From the NCBI RefSeq assembly GCF_030499515.1, contig NZ_JASTWJ010000001.1, positions 5,994,001-6,058,000 of the forward strand: a stretch of DNA of 64,000 nucleotides. Direction: 5' to 3'. Below, piece after piece: positions 50,691-59,102 of this stretch. The first letter of the stretch is position 1. Every line of letters starts with the position of its first letter. The notes under the pieces were generated by a model. The model was not told the origin of the DNA, did not search any database, and saw only the letters and a program-made list of their open reading frames with translations. The DNA comes from Streptomyces sp. DT2A-34 (lineage in GTDB: Bacteria; Actinomycetota; Actinomycetes; Streptomycetales; Streptomycetaceae). The translations under genes were made by a program, and so were the position numbers.

Positions 50691-52099
50691 GCAAGTCAAG
50701 GAGAGTCACACCGGTACGCCCCCGGAGAGCGACCGCGGCGGGCGCCGCCCTGATGCTCGGCGGCGCGGGCGTGCTGCTCGGCGTGGCCGCCGCACCCGCA
50801 CAGGCGGCCGAGGTGGCGTACGCGACCGAGTGCGTCCCGCCCGCCATCTCCGGGCTGCCGCCGGTCCAGGGCACGACGAAGGTGGAGATCACCGCGCCCG
50901 CGGAGGCGAAGGTCGGCGACGAGGTGGAGATCGTCTGGAAGTTCGTCCAGGCGGCGTCGAAGAACCCGAACATCCTCGACCTCGGGCAGGACACGGTCCA
51001 GCCGACGGGGACGCTGAAGGCGGCCGGCGCGCAGACGGCCGACATCGCCATGCAAGGGCCGCGGCAGAACCCGCCCATCCCCAAGAACAGCGACATGAAG
51101 CTGTCCGACATGAAGGGCAAGCTGAAGCTGACGGCGCCGGGGGAGGTGACCCTGACGCCGGACGCGTACAACATCAACGTCAACAAGCCGATCTCCACGG
51201 ACACCAAGTGCACGCCGAAGGAGACGGTGAAGTCGGCGGCGACGATCAAGGTGACGGACGGGAGCGGGAGTTCGGGCGGTACGACGGGAGGGTTGCCGAC
51301 GGTCGTCCCGACCCTGCCCACGGGTGTGCCGACCGACGTGCCGACAGGTCCCCCGACGGGGACGTCGAGCCCGACGAGTCCGTCGAATCCGACGCCGAGT
51401 GAGAGCGAGACGGGCGGGGACTCCGGCGGTTCGAGCACTGGCGGTGGCGACGGCGGTCAGACCGACTTCACGGGCAAGGAGGTCCAGGTCCCGTACGAGT
51501 GCAAGACGCCCATCGGGGACAAGGAGGCGACCTCGCCGGTCCAGATCAATGCCAAGAAGAGCGGCGGCAGCTTCGATCTGACGGTCCAGTTCAAGAAGTC
51601 GGTGATGGACAGCCCCGCCGACATCCCCAAGGACTCGGTCAAGCCGTCCATGGAGGTCGTCCTGGGCGGCGCGGACAAGGGCACGGTCCATGTCGAGGGC
51701 CCCACCAACTCCGAGGACATCAAGTCCGGTGAGCCGATCGAGATACCGGACCTGACGGGCACGTACAAGCCCGGCGCGAGCGGCGAGTCGACGCTCTCCC
51801 CGGGGGTCCTGACCATCGAGGCCCTCGGTACGACGACGACCTGTACACCGGCCAAGACCGAGGTGTCCCTGACCCTGGACACGACGGAGCAGGCGAGCGG
51901 GGCCTCCGGCGGTTCGGCGGGAGGTTCGGCGGGAGGTTCTGCCGGAGGCTCGTCGACCGACGGCGGCCTGGCGGCGACCGGCGCGGAGGACCACGGCTCG
52001 CTGAAGGCCCTGGGGCTGGTGGCGGGGACGGCACTGCTCCTCGGGGGAGCGGTGTTCACCTTCATGCCGGGGCGTCGTCTGCGTAAGCGCTCCGCTTGA
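50687..52099 (+). CDS. large secreted cell-wall protein with LAATG sorting motif
   Basis: 470 residues. Signal peptide (to about residue 40, AAPAQAA), an N-terminal beta-rich domain, a Pro/Thr/Ser linker (about 215-270), then a second domain (YECKTPIGDKEATSPVQI ...) clearly paralogous to the 48057 protein. A Gly/Ser-rich stretch, LAATG, a hydrophobic helix and RRLRKR follow. LAxTG is the motif used by class E sortases of Streptomyces. GTGA overlap with the preceding gene. Confidence 0.85.
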   Translation: MSKSRRVTPVRPRRATAAGAALMLGGAGVLLGVAAAPAQAAEVAYATECVPPAISGLPPVQGTTKVEITAPAEAKVGDEVEIVWKFVQAASKNPNILDLGQDTVQPTGTLKAAGAQTADIAMQGPRQNPPIPKNSDMKLSDMKGKLKLTAPGEVTLTPDAYNINVNKPISTDTKCTPKETVKSAATIKVTDGSGSSGGTTGGLPTVVPTLPTGVPTDVPTGPPTGTSSPTSPSNPTPSESETGGDSGGSSTGGGDGGQTDFTGKEVQVPYECKTPIGDKEATSPVQINAKKSGGSFDLTVQFKKSVMDSPADIPKDSVKPSMEVVLGGADKGTVHVEGPTNSEDIKSGEPIEIPDLTGTYKPGASGESTLSPGVLTIEALGTTTTCTPAKTEVSLTLDTTEQASGASGGSAGGSAGGSAGGSSTDGGLAATGAEDHGSLKALGLVAGTALLLGGAVFTFMPGRRLRKRSA

Positions 52100-52122
52100 A
52101 GTGCCGCGATGTCGTCGGTCGT

Positions 52123-52206
52123 CTGCGGCGCCGTCGTGGCTGGTCGCCGCCCGCGCGGCGGAAGCCGCATATCCAACGCAGCCCCGCGCCCCTTTGGGGC
52201 GCGGGC
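52123..52206 (+). repeat. dispersed intergenic repeat, family B, copy 1
   Basis: Begins CTGCGG, then CCGTCGTGGCTGGTCGC, a GCGCGGC...GCCGCAT core and GCAGCCCCGCGCCCCT...GGGGCGC, ending in a GC hairpin. The same order occurs at 56830-56907. It follows the surface operon and may terminate it. Confidence 0.7.
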
Positions 52207-52235
52207 GGTGGCGCGGGGTCGACGACGCCCTCTCC

Positions 52236-52421
52236 TCACCTGCCGTGATCCAGCCGTAGATGCGTCCGCATCATGACGTTCGCGTCGGCCACCGCGCTGT
52301 GGTCGAACACGGTCCGGGCCGCCGCCCGTCGGGCCGCGAGTTTCCGGCAGGACTCGCAGCCCTCCACGGGGACGGGCGAGCGGCTCACGTCGAACGAGGG
52401 GTACGGCGGCGGCTCCGTCAC
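52236..52421 (-). CDS. small conserved protein (61 aa)
   Basis: 61 residues (TEPPPYPSFDVSRSPVPVEG, then CESCRKLAARRAAARTVFDHS). GTG start overlaps the preceding stop (GTGA). Third of three coupled small genes divergent from an HTH/DUF397 pair, an arrangement common in Streptomyces. CESC may bind metal. Function unknown. Confidence 0.55.
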   Translation of the reverse strand: MTEPPPYPSFDVSRSPVPVEGCESCRKLAARRAAARTVFDHSAVADANVMMRTHLRLDHGR

Positions 52422-52594
52422 GGCGCGCACCCCCGTCCGACGCTCCAGTGCTCCCGCAACTCCCGTTCGCAGGCACCGGCTTCGGCGGTCCGGCCCGCCT
52501 CTCTCGCCGCCTCCCGCTGGGCCAGTAAGGCCCCGCACACGTCACACGCGGGCGGCGGCGGGGGCGCCGCCACCCATGCCGTGCGCGCGGTCAC
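52418..52594 (-). CDS. small conserved protein with CDVCG motif (58 aa)
   Basis: 58 residues containing APPPPPACDVCGALLAQRE and a later single cysteine. GTGA overlaps with both neighbours. The open frame extends upstream to 52783, but the coupled GTG at 52594 is favoured. Function unknown. Confidence 0.5.
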   Translation of the reverse strand: MTARTAWVAAPPPPPACDVCGALLAQREAAREAGRTAEAGACERELREHWSVGRGCAP

Positions 52595-52737
52595 GCGGAC
52601 CACCGTGCGAGCGCCGATTCGAGCGTACGCAGCACGGCGGGCGTCGGCCGCGCCCAGCCGCCGGGCGGCGTCCAGGCGACGGTCGAGCGGTTCGGGCGCG
52701 TGCGGCGGGGGAGTCGGGGGAGAGTCGTGGACTGCAT
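52591..52737 (-). CDS. small conserved protein (48 aa)
   Basis: 48 residues, basic, with STVAWTPPGGWARPTPAVLR and ending ALARWSA. AAGGA lies about 8 bases before the ATG. It is encoded in a different frame from the longer open frame over the same DNA and coupled to the next gene by GTGA. Alternative: a longer protein read through from a GTG at 52744. Confidence 0.45.
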   Translation of the reverse strand: MQSTTLPRLPRRTRPNRSTVAWTPPGGWARPTPAVLRTLESALARWSA

Positions 52738-52928
52738 GGCTCACTCCTTGAGGTTCGCGTTCCGGGGAACGCCTGTGCTGCACGCAATCGCTGGATTACG
52801 CTGCGTGTTCAGGTGCCGGATACGAGCATGCCGTGTCGGGGAGGCGAAAAGGCTGCTGAGACGCGCTAGTTCCACGCTCGGCACTCCAAATTCCACAAAT
52901 TCCACAGCCTGGCGGAGGGGGAGACAGG

Positions 52929-53771
52929 GTGCCGCAGCGACGGACGGTGACGAGCCGCAGCCATGAGCCGCGATTGAGGTACGCGGAGGAGGTGCGGCGG
53001 CTGCGCGAGGGGAGAGGGCTCACCCTGCGGGAGCTCGCCGATGAACTGGGCTGGGACTGGTCGACGCTGGGGAAGCTGGAGCGGGGCCAGACGCTGGGGA
53101 GCCCTGAGGTGGCTCAGGCGCTGGACGAGTTCTACGGGACGCCGGGGTTGTTGCTGGCGTTGTGGGAGCTGGCGGTGGGGGATCCGACGCAGTTCAAGGA
53201 GCAGTACCGGAGGTACATGCTGCTGGAGGCTGAGGCGGTGGGCCTGTGGCAGTTCTCCGTGAGTGTCCTGCCGGGTCTGCTTCAGACGGCGGGGTACGTG
53301 CAGGAGGTGCTCTCGACAGGCGGGATCAAGGGCGAGGAGCTCGCCAAACAGGTGGACGCACGGCTGGGCCGTCGCGCGCTGCTGATGGGTGAGGACGCGC
53401 CGCCGTTCCGCGCCATCCTGGCCGAGGCGACGCTGCGCACACCGCCGCGAGACGCCGGCGCTTGGCGGGAGCAGCTTGGGTATCTCGCGGAGGTGGCCGA
53501 GCGCCCGAACATCACGCTCCAGGTGCTACCGCACAGCTCCGGTCTGCACGGCTTGGTCGGGACTGACGTGATGTTCCTCAAGCTGCAGGACGGTCGAACC
53601 GTGGCCTACACCGAGACCGCGTATCACGGCGAACTTGTCCAGGAAAGTAGGGACGTTGACCGGCTGCAACGTGCGTACGATTCGATGCGTGACCTGGCGT
53701 TGTCCCCGGCCGAGTCGCTGAAGTTCATCTTGCAGATGCTGGAGGAAGCACAGTGCGATCCATCGACCTGA
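52929..53771 (+). CDS. XRE-family regulator with DUF5753 domain
   Basis: 280 residues. HTH (LTLRELADELGWDWSTLGKLE, residues about 30-52) followed by DUF5753 (WQFSVSVLPGLLQTAGYVQ ... TETAYHGELVQE). Pairs with the DUF397 gene that overlaps its 3' end by 19 bases. Regulators of this class often influence development or antibiotic production in Streptomyces. Same family as the element-borne 10026 gene but in the core chromosome. GTG start after GGGGAGACAGG. Confidence 0.88.
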   Translation: MPQRRTVTSRSHEPRLRYAEEVRRLREGRGLTLRELADELGWDWSTLGKLERGQTLGSPEVAQALDEFYGTPGLLLALWELAVGDPTQFKEQYRRYMLLEAEAVGLWQFSVSVLPGLLQTAGYVQEVLSTGGIKGEELAKQVDARLGRRALLMGEDAPPFRAILAEATLRTPPRDAGAWREQLGYLAEVAERPNITLQVLPHSSGLHGLVGTDVMFLKLQDGRTVAYTETAYHGELVQESRDVDRLQRAYDSMRDLALSPAESLKFILQMLEEAQCDPST

Positions 53772-54043
53772 CGGCCGTGACGTGGCGCAAGAGCAGCTAC
53801 AGCAACCCCGACGGCGGCAACTGCGTCGAGGTCTCCGACGACTTCCTGGCCGGGGCCGCGTGGCGCAAGAGCAGCTACAGCAACCCCGACGGCGGCGCGT
53901 GCCTCGAAGTCGCCGACAACCTCCCCGCCCCCGTCGTCCCCGTCCGCGACTCCAAGAACCCCCACGGCCCCGCCCTGATCCTCCCGGCGACGGCCTGGGC
54001 CTCGTTCGTCACGGCCGTACGCCGCGACGAGCTGCCGCACTGA
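53753..54043 (+). CDS. DUF397 protein with internally duplicated motif
   Basis: 96 residues, longer than a single DUF397 (about 60-70). The signature WRKSSYSNPDGG occurs twice (about residues 11-22 and 37-48), each followed by a CVEV or CLEV strand, and the VPVRDSKNP element comes once at the end. The duplication is also a 38-base exact DNA repeat, so it is recent. GTG start overlaps the upstream regulator by 19 bases. A 44-base palindrome terminates the unit. Confidence 0.85.
   Translation: MRSIDLTAVTWRKSSYSNPDGGNCVEVSDDFLAGAAWRKSSYSNPDGGACLEVADNLPAPVVPVRDSKNPHGPALILPATAWASFVTAVRRDELPH
53781..53896 (+). repeat. 38-bp direct repeat within the DUF397 gene
   Basis: 38 identical bases at 53781-53818 and 53859-53896, offset 78 bases (26 codons), preserving frame. 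This is the footprint of a recent partial duplication. Confidence 0.9.
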
Positions 54044-54057
54044 CCTGACCCGCAAAA

Positions 54058-54101
54058 GGCCGGAGGCCGTCGCACTCACGTGAGTGCGACGGCCTCCGGC
54101 C
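54058..54101. terminator. 44-bp perfect palindrome, bidirectional terminator
   Basis: Two exact 22-base complementary arms with no spacer (GGCCGGAGGCCGTCGCACTC and continuing) between the convergent DUF397 and peptide-transporter genes. In RNA the central bases form the loop. Confidence 0.88.
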
Positions 54102-54121
54102 GCTCAGCCCAGCCGCAGGCG

Positions 54122-55627
54122 CTACCGCACGTCGCCCATGAGCGACTTGACCTTCTTGCGGTACATCCACACCGCGACACCGGCGAGGACCGCGAGGACG
54201 GCCTCGATGGCGACGAAGCCGCGCTTGTCGAGGTTGACGCCGCCGACGGCCGGGTTGGACAGGAGCGCGGTGACGGAGTCGCCCGCGGTGACCGCGAGGA
54301 ACCAGACGCCCATCATCTGGGAGGCGTACTTCGCCGGCGCCATCTTCGAGGTGACCGACAGACCCACCGGGGACAGCGTCAGCTCACCGAGCGTCTGGAC
54401 GAAGTAGATCGCCACGATCCACATCGCCGCGGCCTTCTGGCCGTCCTCGGCGATCGACAGCGGGATGAGGAACACGAAGAAGGACGCACCGATCAGGAGG
54501 AGACCGGACGCGAACTTCACGGCCGTGCTCGGCTCCTTGCCGCGCCGGTTCAGCCACACCCACAGCCAGGCGAACAGCGGCGCGACGGCCATGATCAGGA
54601 CCGGGTTGACCGACTGGTACCAGGAGACCGGGAACTCCCAGCCGAAGACCGTGTTGTCGGCCGAGGACTTGGCGAAGATCGACAGGGTCGTGGCGCCCTG
54701 GTCGTAGATCATCCAGAAGACGGCGGCCGCGACGAAGAAGTAGATGTACGCCGACATCTTCGACTGCTCGGTGGAGCTCAGGTCCTTGTCCCGCTTTATG
54801 CGGGCGATCACCCAGATCGGGACGATCAGGCCGATGACCGTGAGCGGGATCGTGGCCCAGTTCTCCGTGAAGTGACCGGAGGCGCCGACGATGCCGTAGA
54901 ACACCACGGGGACGGCCAGCCACAGCAGGCCCTTGCGCAGGGTGCTGCGCTTCTCGTCGGCGTCCATCGGGGTCGGGACGATGTCGCTGCGGTCGCTCAG
55001 GTGGCGGGTGCCGAGCAGGAACTGGGCCAGGCCCAGCGCCATGCCGAGCGCGGCCAGGGCGAAGCCGAGGTGCCAGTTGACCTTCTCGCCGACGGTGCCG
55101 ATGATCAGCGGCGCGGCGAAGGCGCCGGTGTTGATGCCGATGTAGAAGACGGTGAAGGCACCGTCGCGGCGCGGGTCGTTCGGGCCGTCGTAGAGATGGC
55201 CGACCATCGTGGAGATGTTGGCCTTCAGCAGACCCGAGCCGATCGCGACGAGGGCGAGGCCCACGTAGAAGATGCCGGCCGACGGCAGGGCCAGAGTCAG
55301 GTGGCCGAGCATGATGATCAGGCCGGCCAGGGCGACCGTCTTGCGAGGGCCGAGGATGCGGTCCGCGACCCAGCCGCCGGGGAGCGTGAGCAGGTACACC
55401 AGCGACACGTATACCGAGGCGATGGTGATGGCGGTCGCGCCGTCGAGGTTGAGGCCGTTGTCGGCCACCAGGTACAGCGGGAGCAGCGCCTTCATGCCGT
55501 AGTAGGAGAACCTCTCCCACATCTCGGTCATGAAGAGAGTGGCCAGTCCGCGGGGGTGGCCGAAGAAGGTCTTCTCGGAGCCGGGGGTGCCCGGGCGGGC
55601 CGAGTCCTTCGTCAGGCTGGACGCCAT
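54122..55627 (-). CDS. POT/PTR2-family proton-dependent oligopeptide transporter
   Basis: 501 residues with about 14 hydrophobic segments. The family signature TEMWERFSYYG lies near residue 30 (proton coupling), and the FYIGINTGAF and GELTLSPVGLS segments are typical. Imports di- and tripeptides with protons. The ATG at 55627 follows AAGGATCGACC. Upstream frame is unsupported. Monocistronic. Confidence 0.92.
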   Translation of the reverse strand: MASSLTKDSARPGTPGSEKTFFGHPRGLATLFMTEMWERFSYYGMKALLPLYLVADNGLNLDGATAITIASVYVSLVYLLTLPGGWVADRILGPRKTVALAGLIIMLGHLTLALPSAGIFYVGLALVAIGSGLLKANISTMVGHLYDGPNDPRRDGAFTVFYIGINTGAFAAPLIIGTVGEKVNWHLGFALAALGMALGLAQFLLGTRHLSDRSDIVPTPMDADEKRSTLRKGLLWLAVPVVFYGIVGASGHFTENWATIPLTVIGLIVPIWVIARIKRDKDLSSTEQSKMSAYIYFFVAAAVFWMIYDQGATTLSIFAKSSADNTVFGWEFPVSWYQSVNPVLIMAVAPLFAWLWVWLNRRGKEPSTAVKFASGLLLIGASFFVFLIPLSIAEDGQKAAAMWIVAIYFVQTLGELTLSPVGLSVTSKMAPAKYASQMMGVWFLAVTAGDSVTALLSNPAVGGVNLDKRGFVAIEAVLAVLAGVAVWMYRKKVKSLMGDVR

Positions 55628-56112
55628 GGTCGATCCTTGCTGGTCGGGACGCGCACCGACGTTGACTGTCACGCGCCCGGTGGGGGGCGGCCGGCACCGG
55701 CGGGGCACAGTCGCCCACCCCCACGCCCACGGGGAGTTCCGCTCCGGGTCACGGAGCGAAGGACGGCGGCCACCGGGATCCACGCCCCCGTCCTTGGGGG
55801 CCCGGCCACAGGTCATTCCAGGCAGACACAAAAGAGACCCCCAGCGTCAAGTGCCGCCGAAGGTCCCCGCAGTGCTACGGGCGTTGATTCACCATACGTC
55901 AGGACACCGCCGGATATGGAAGGACTTGAGATACGTATCACAGGTGTCGAGGGAACCGTAGGCATGGTTTCCAAGGTCCTTACAGGATCGCACCTCTCGG
56001 GTGCTGGTCTGTACCGCAGCGGGGCGCAGGTAAGAGACACGCCAGAGGAGGGTAAGAATCAAGGCGCCCGATCACACCCCAGCTCTTGTCGTGGGCGGAC
56101 TACCATCAGCTC
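55628..56112. other. intergenic region between divergent genes
   Basis: About 485 bases serving the leftward peptide transporter and the rightward response regulator. Short hairpins occur around 55735-55810, but I recognise no riboswitch, operator or gene. Confidence 0.45.
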
Positions 56113-56790
56113 ATGACCCGTGTACTGCTCGCCGAGGACGACGCGTCCATTTCGGAGCCGCTGGCCCGCGCACTGCGCCGGGAAGGGTACGAAGTCGAGG
56201 TGCGGGAGGACGGCCCCACCGCGCTCGACGCTGGAATGCAGGGCGGGATCGACCTGGTCGTGCTGGACCTCGGTCTGCCCGGCATGGACGGCCTGGAGGT
56301 GGCCCGCCGGCTGCGTGCCGAGGCGCACGCCGTGCCGATCCTCATCCTGACCGCACGCGCCGACGAGGTGGACACCGTCGTCGGCCTCGACGCGGGCGCC
56401 GACGACTACGTCACCAAGCCGTTCCGGCTCGCCGAGCTGCTCGCGCGGGTCCGGGCCCTGCTGAGGCGCGGCGCCGCCGAGCCGCAGCAGCCGCCCGCCA
56501 CGCACGGGGTGCGGATCGACGTCGAGTCGCACCGGGCGTGGATGGGCGACGAGGAACTCCAGCTCACGGCCAAGGAGTTCGACCTGCTGCGGGTGCTGGT
56601 GCGCGACGCGGGGCGGGTGGTGACCCGGGACCAGCTGATGCGGGAGGTCTGGGACACGACCTGGTGGTCGTCAACCAAGACGCTCGACATGCACATCTCG
56701 TGGCTGCGGAAGAAGCTCGGCGACGATGCGGCGAATCCGCGGTACATCGCCACGGTGCGGGGTGTGGGTTTCCGGTTCGAGAAGAGTTAG
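56113..56790 (+). CDS. OmpR/PhoB-family response regulator
   Basis: 225 residues. Receiver domain with acidic pocket EDD near residues 8-10, phospho-acceptor Asp in VVLDLGLPG and the KPF lysine. The C-terminal winged helix contains LTAKEFDLLRVLVRDAGRVV and DMHISWLRKKLG. Partner kinase encoded 160 bases downstream. ATG 56113 is preferred to an ATG 9 codons upstream because the receiver then starts at TRVLLAEDD. Confidence 0.92.
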   Translation: MTRVLLAEDDASISEPLARALRREGYEVEVREDGPTALDAGMQGGIDLVVLDLGLPGMDGLEVARRLRAEAHAVPILILTARADEVDTVVGLDAGADDYVTKPFRLAELLARVRALLRRGAAEPQQPPATHGVRIDVESHRAWMGDEELQLTAKEFDLLRVLVRDAGRVVTRDQLMREVWDTTWWSSTKTLDMHISWLRKKLGDDAANPRYIATVRGVGFRFEKS

Positions 56791-56829
56791 GCGGCGCCCT
56801 ACCGCCCTGGGGCTACGGCGAGTGCGCGG

Positions 56830-56907
56830 CTGCGGACCGTCGTGGCTGGTCGCGCCCACGCGGCTGAGCCGCATGTCGATGCAGCCCCGCGCCCCTGTCG
56901 GGGCGCT
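56830..56907 (+). repeat. dispersed intergenic repeat, family B, copy 2
   Basis: CTGCGG, CCGTCGTGGCTGGTCGC, CGCGGCTGAGCCGCAT and GCAGCCCCGCGCCCCT...GGGGCGC in the same order as at 52123-52206, here between a response-regulator gene and its kinase gene. Confidence 0.7.
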
Positions 56908-56949
56908 CCGTACTGGTCGTTTTGAAGTTACCGCCCTAAGGATCGCCCT

Positions 56950-58224
56950 GTGCGTCGCCGTCTCATCCAGTCGACCCTCGCTGTCGTTCTCGTCGTGATC
57001 GCCGTGTTCGGTGTGTCCCTCGTCATCGTCGAGACGCGGACGATCACCAGCACCGCGCAGGAGCGGGTGGACACCGAGGCCGTGCGGCTGGTCAGCATCG
57101 TGGACAGCCGGCTGCTCGGGGACGAGACCGTGGACGCCGCGGTGCTGCGGGAGCAGATTCAGGGGGACCGTTACGCCGAGATCCGGATCCCGGGGAAGCC
57201 GGTGATCGAGGTGGGCCCCCGGCCCACCGGTGACGTCATCAGCGCCGAGGAGACGGGCGAGGAGGGCGAGACGGTCACCGTGCAGGAACCGCGTTCGTCG
57301 GTGACGCGCGAGGTCGGCCGTACGTTGCTGATCATCGCGGCGGTGGCGCTGCTGGCGGTGATCGCGGCGGTCCTGCTGGCGATCCGCCAGGCGAACCGTC
57401 TCGCCTCCCCGCTCACCGACCTGGCGGAGACGGCGGAACGCCTCGGCTCGGGCGACCCCCGCCCCCGTCACAAGCGGTACGGCGTCCATGAGCTGGACCG
57501 CGTGGCCGACGTGCTGGACTCCTCCGCCGAGCGCATCGCCCGCATGCTGACGGCGGAACGCCGCCTGGCCGCGGACGCCTCGCACCAGCTGCGCACGCCG
57601 CTCACGGCACTGTCCATGCGCCTGGAGGAGATCACCCTCACCGAGGATCTCGACACGGTGAAGGAGGAGGCGACGATCGCCCTGACGCAGGTCGAGCGCC
57701 TCACGGACGTGGTCGAACGCCTCCTGACCAACTCCCGCGACCCGCGCAACGGCTCCGCCGTCACCTTCGACCTCGACGAGGTCATCCAGCAGCAGCTGGC
57801 GGAGTGGCGCCCCGCGTACCGCAGCGCCGGGCGGGCGATCGTCAGCTCGGGCAAACGCCACCTCACGGCGGTCGGCACCCCGGGGGCGGTCGCCCAGGTC
57901 CTGGCGGCCCTGATCGAGAACTCCCTCATGCACGGCGGCGGCACGGTGGCGCTGCGCACCCGGGTCACCGGCAACCAGGCGGTCATCGAGGTCACGGACG
58001 AGGGCCCGGGCATCCCGGCGGACCTCGGCGCCCGCATCTTCGAGCGCGCGATCAGCGGCCGCAACTCCACAGGCATCGGCCTCGCGGTAGCCCGCGACCT
58101 CGCCGAAGCGGACGGCGGCCGCCTGGAAATGCTCCAGACGAACCCCCCGGTACTCGCCCTGTTCCTCTCCCGCACACCTCCACCGAAGAAGCAGCCGGGG
58201 GACGCGGGGCCGACGGTCAGGTAG
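56950..58224 (+). CDS. sensor histidine kinase
   Basis: 424 residues. First membrane helix (about 5-27), short extracellular region (28-125) with IRIPGKPVIEVG, second helix (about 126-145), HAMP, then HisKA with the phospho-acceptor in ADASHQLRTPL and HATPase with NSLMHGGG (N-box), DEGPGIP and STGIGLAVA. GTG start after CCTAAGGATCGCCCT. Partner of the 56113 regulator. The signal is unknown. Confidence 0.9.
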   Translation: MRRRLIQSTLAVVLVVIAVFGVSLVIVETRTITSTAQERVDTEAVRLVSIVDSRLLGDETVDAAVLREQIQGDRYAEIRIPGKPVIEVGPRPTGDVISAEETGEEGETVTVQEPRSSVTREVGRTLLIIAAVALLAVIAAVLLAIRQANRLASPLTDLAETAERLGSGDPRPRHKRYGVHELDRVADVLDSSAERIARMLTAERRLAADASHQLRTPLTALSMRLEEITLTEDLDTVKEEATIALTQVERLTDVVERLLTNSRDPRNGSAVTFDLDEVIQQQLAEWRPAYRSAGRAIVSSGKRHLTAVGTPGAVAQVLAALIENSLMHGGGTVALRTRVTGNQAVIEVTDEGPGIPADLGARIFERAISGRNSTGIGLAVARDLAEADGGRLEMLQTNPPVLALFLSRTPPPKKQPGDAGPTVR

Positions 58225-58225
58225 C

Positions 58226-58366
58226 AGGGGGGCATTCCAGCCCGTCCGGCGTTTGAGGACGAGGCCCGTTCAGGGCCGAAGCGGGGTCTGGGGCGGCAGC
58301 CCCAGCGGGGTGGAAGGGGCGGAGCCCCTGGGGATGGGACGGGTAGGGGCGGCGGGGGCGAAAAAC
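58226..58366 (+). repeat. dispersed intergenic repeat, family A, copy 2
   Basis: CCGGCGTTTGAGGACGAGG, GGGGCGGCAGCCCC, GGAAGGGGCGGAGCCCCT, then GATGGGACGGGTAGGGGCGG. It is the inverse-orientation counterpart of 6843-6983 and lies between convergent genes, where it can act as a terminator. Confidence 0.7.
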
Positions 58367-58927
58367 TCAGCCCACTCGCTGCCGCACGCGCGGCTTCGCG
58401 GCCCCCGGCCGAGGCCCCAGGAACGATTCCGCGCCGGCCACCGCCTGCTCCTGCTCCGCAGGAAGCGCCCGGAACACCCACGTCCGGTACGACCAGAACC
58501 GGAACAGCGTCGCGATACCGATGCCGAGGAACTTGAAGATGTTGCTCTGCAGCGGACTGTCCCAGCCGAACCCGTACGTCGCCGCGTACAGCACACCGTT
58601 CTCGATCACGAGACCGACCACGCTGAACAGCAGGAACAGCCCCAGTTCCTTCGTACGCCGACTCTTGTCACGGTCCCGGTACGTGAAGTAGCGGAACCCG
58701 ACGTAGTTGAACACGATCGCGACGACGGTCGCGATGACACTGGCCCGCACCACCTGGAGGTCGGTCACATGCCGCACCAGGTTGAACACGAGGAGATTGA
58801 CCAGCAGCCCCGCTCCACCCACCGCGCCGAACTTGGCGACCTCACGCATCAGCCGGTCAAAGCGTTGCCGCACCGCACTGCGAGGTACTGGAGGCGCCGC
58901 ATGAAGCCCCGAGGAACCACGTCCCAT
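58367..58927 (-). CDS. GtrA-family membrane protein
   Basis: 186 residues with four hydrophobic segments between about residues 30 and 150. GtrA-like features are KFGAVGGAGLLVNLLVF, FNYVGFRYFTYRDR and the late RFWSYRTWVF. Proteins of this family flip or help transfer lipid-linked sugars for cell-envelope glycans. GTG/ATG near 58927; the second start (MREVAKF) would give a compact version. Divergent from purK. Confidence 0.85.
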   Translation of the reverse strand: MGRGSSGLHAAPPVPRSAVRQRFDRLMREVAKFGAVGGAGLLVNLLVFNLVRHVTDLQVVRASVIATVVAIVFNYVGFRYFTYRDRDKSRRTKELGLFLLFSVVGLVIENGVLYAATYGFGWDSPLQSNIFKFLGIGIATLFRFWSYRTWVFRALPAEQEQAVAGAESFLGPRPGAAKPRVRQRVG

Positions 58928-59102
58928 GGTCGTGAAGGCTCCTGTCGGTCGGTTTGTCGGTCGGTATCGTCAACCCAGCCATGCTAACCACCCCCCTCCT
59001 CGATTGCCTGTGGGCGAACTCATAGGTCGGGAGACAGGTCGGGAAGAGACCTGGAAAAGACCGGTAAGAGGGTCGCCCTCACGCGGCCGATACCCTAGGG
59101 GC

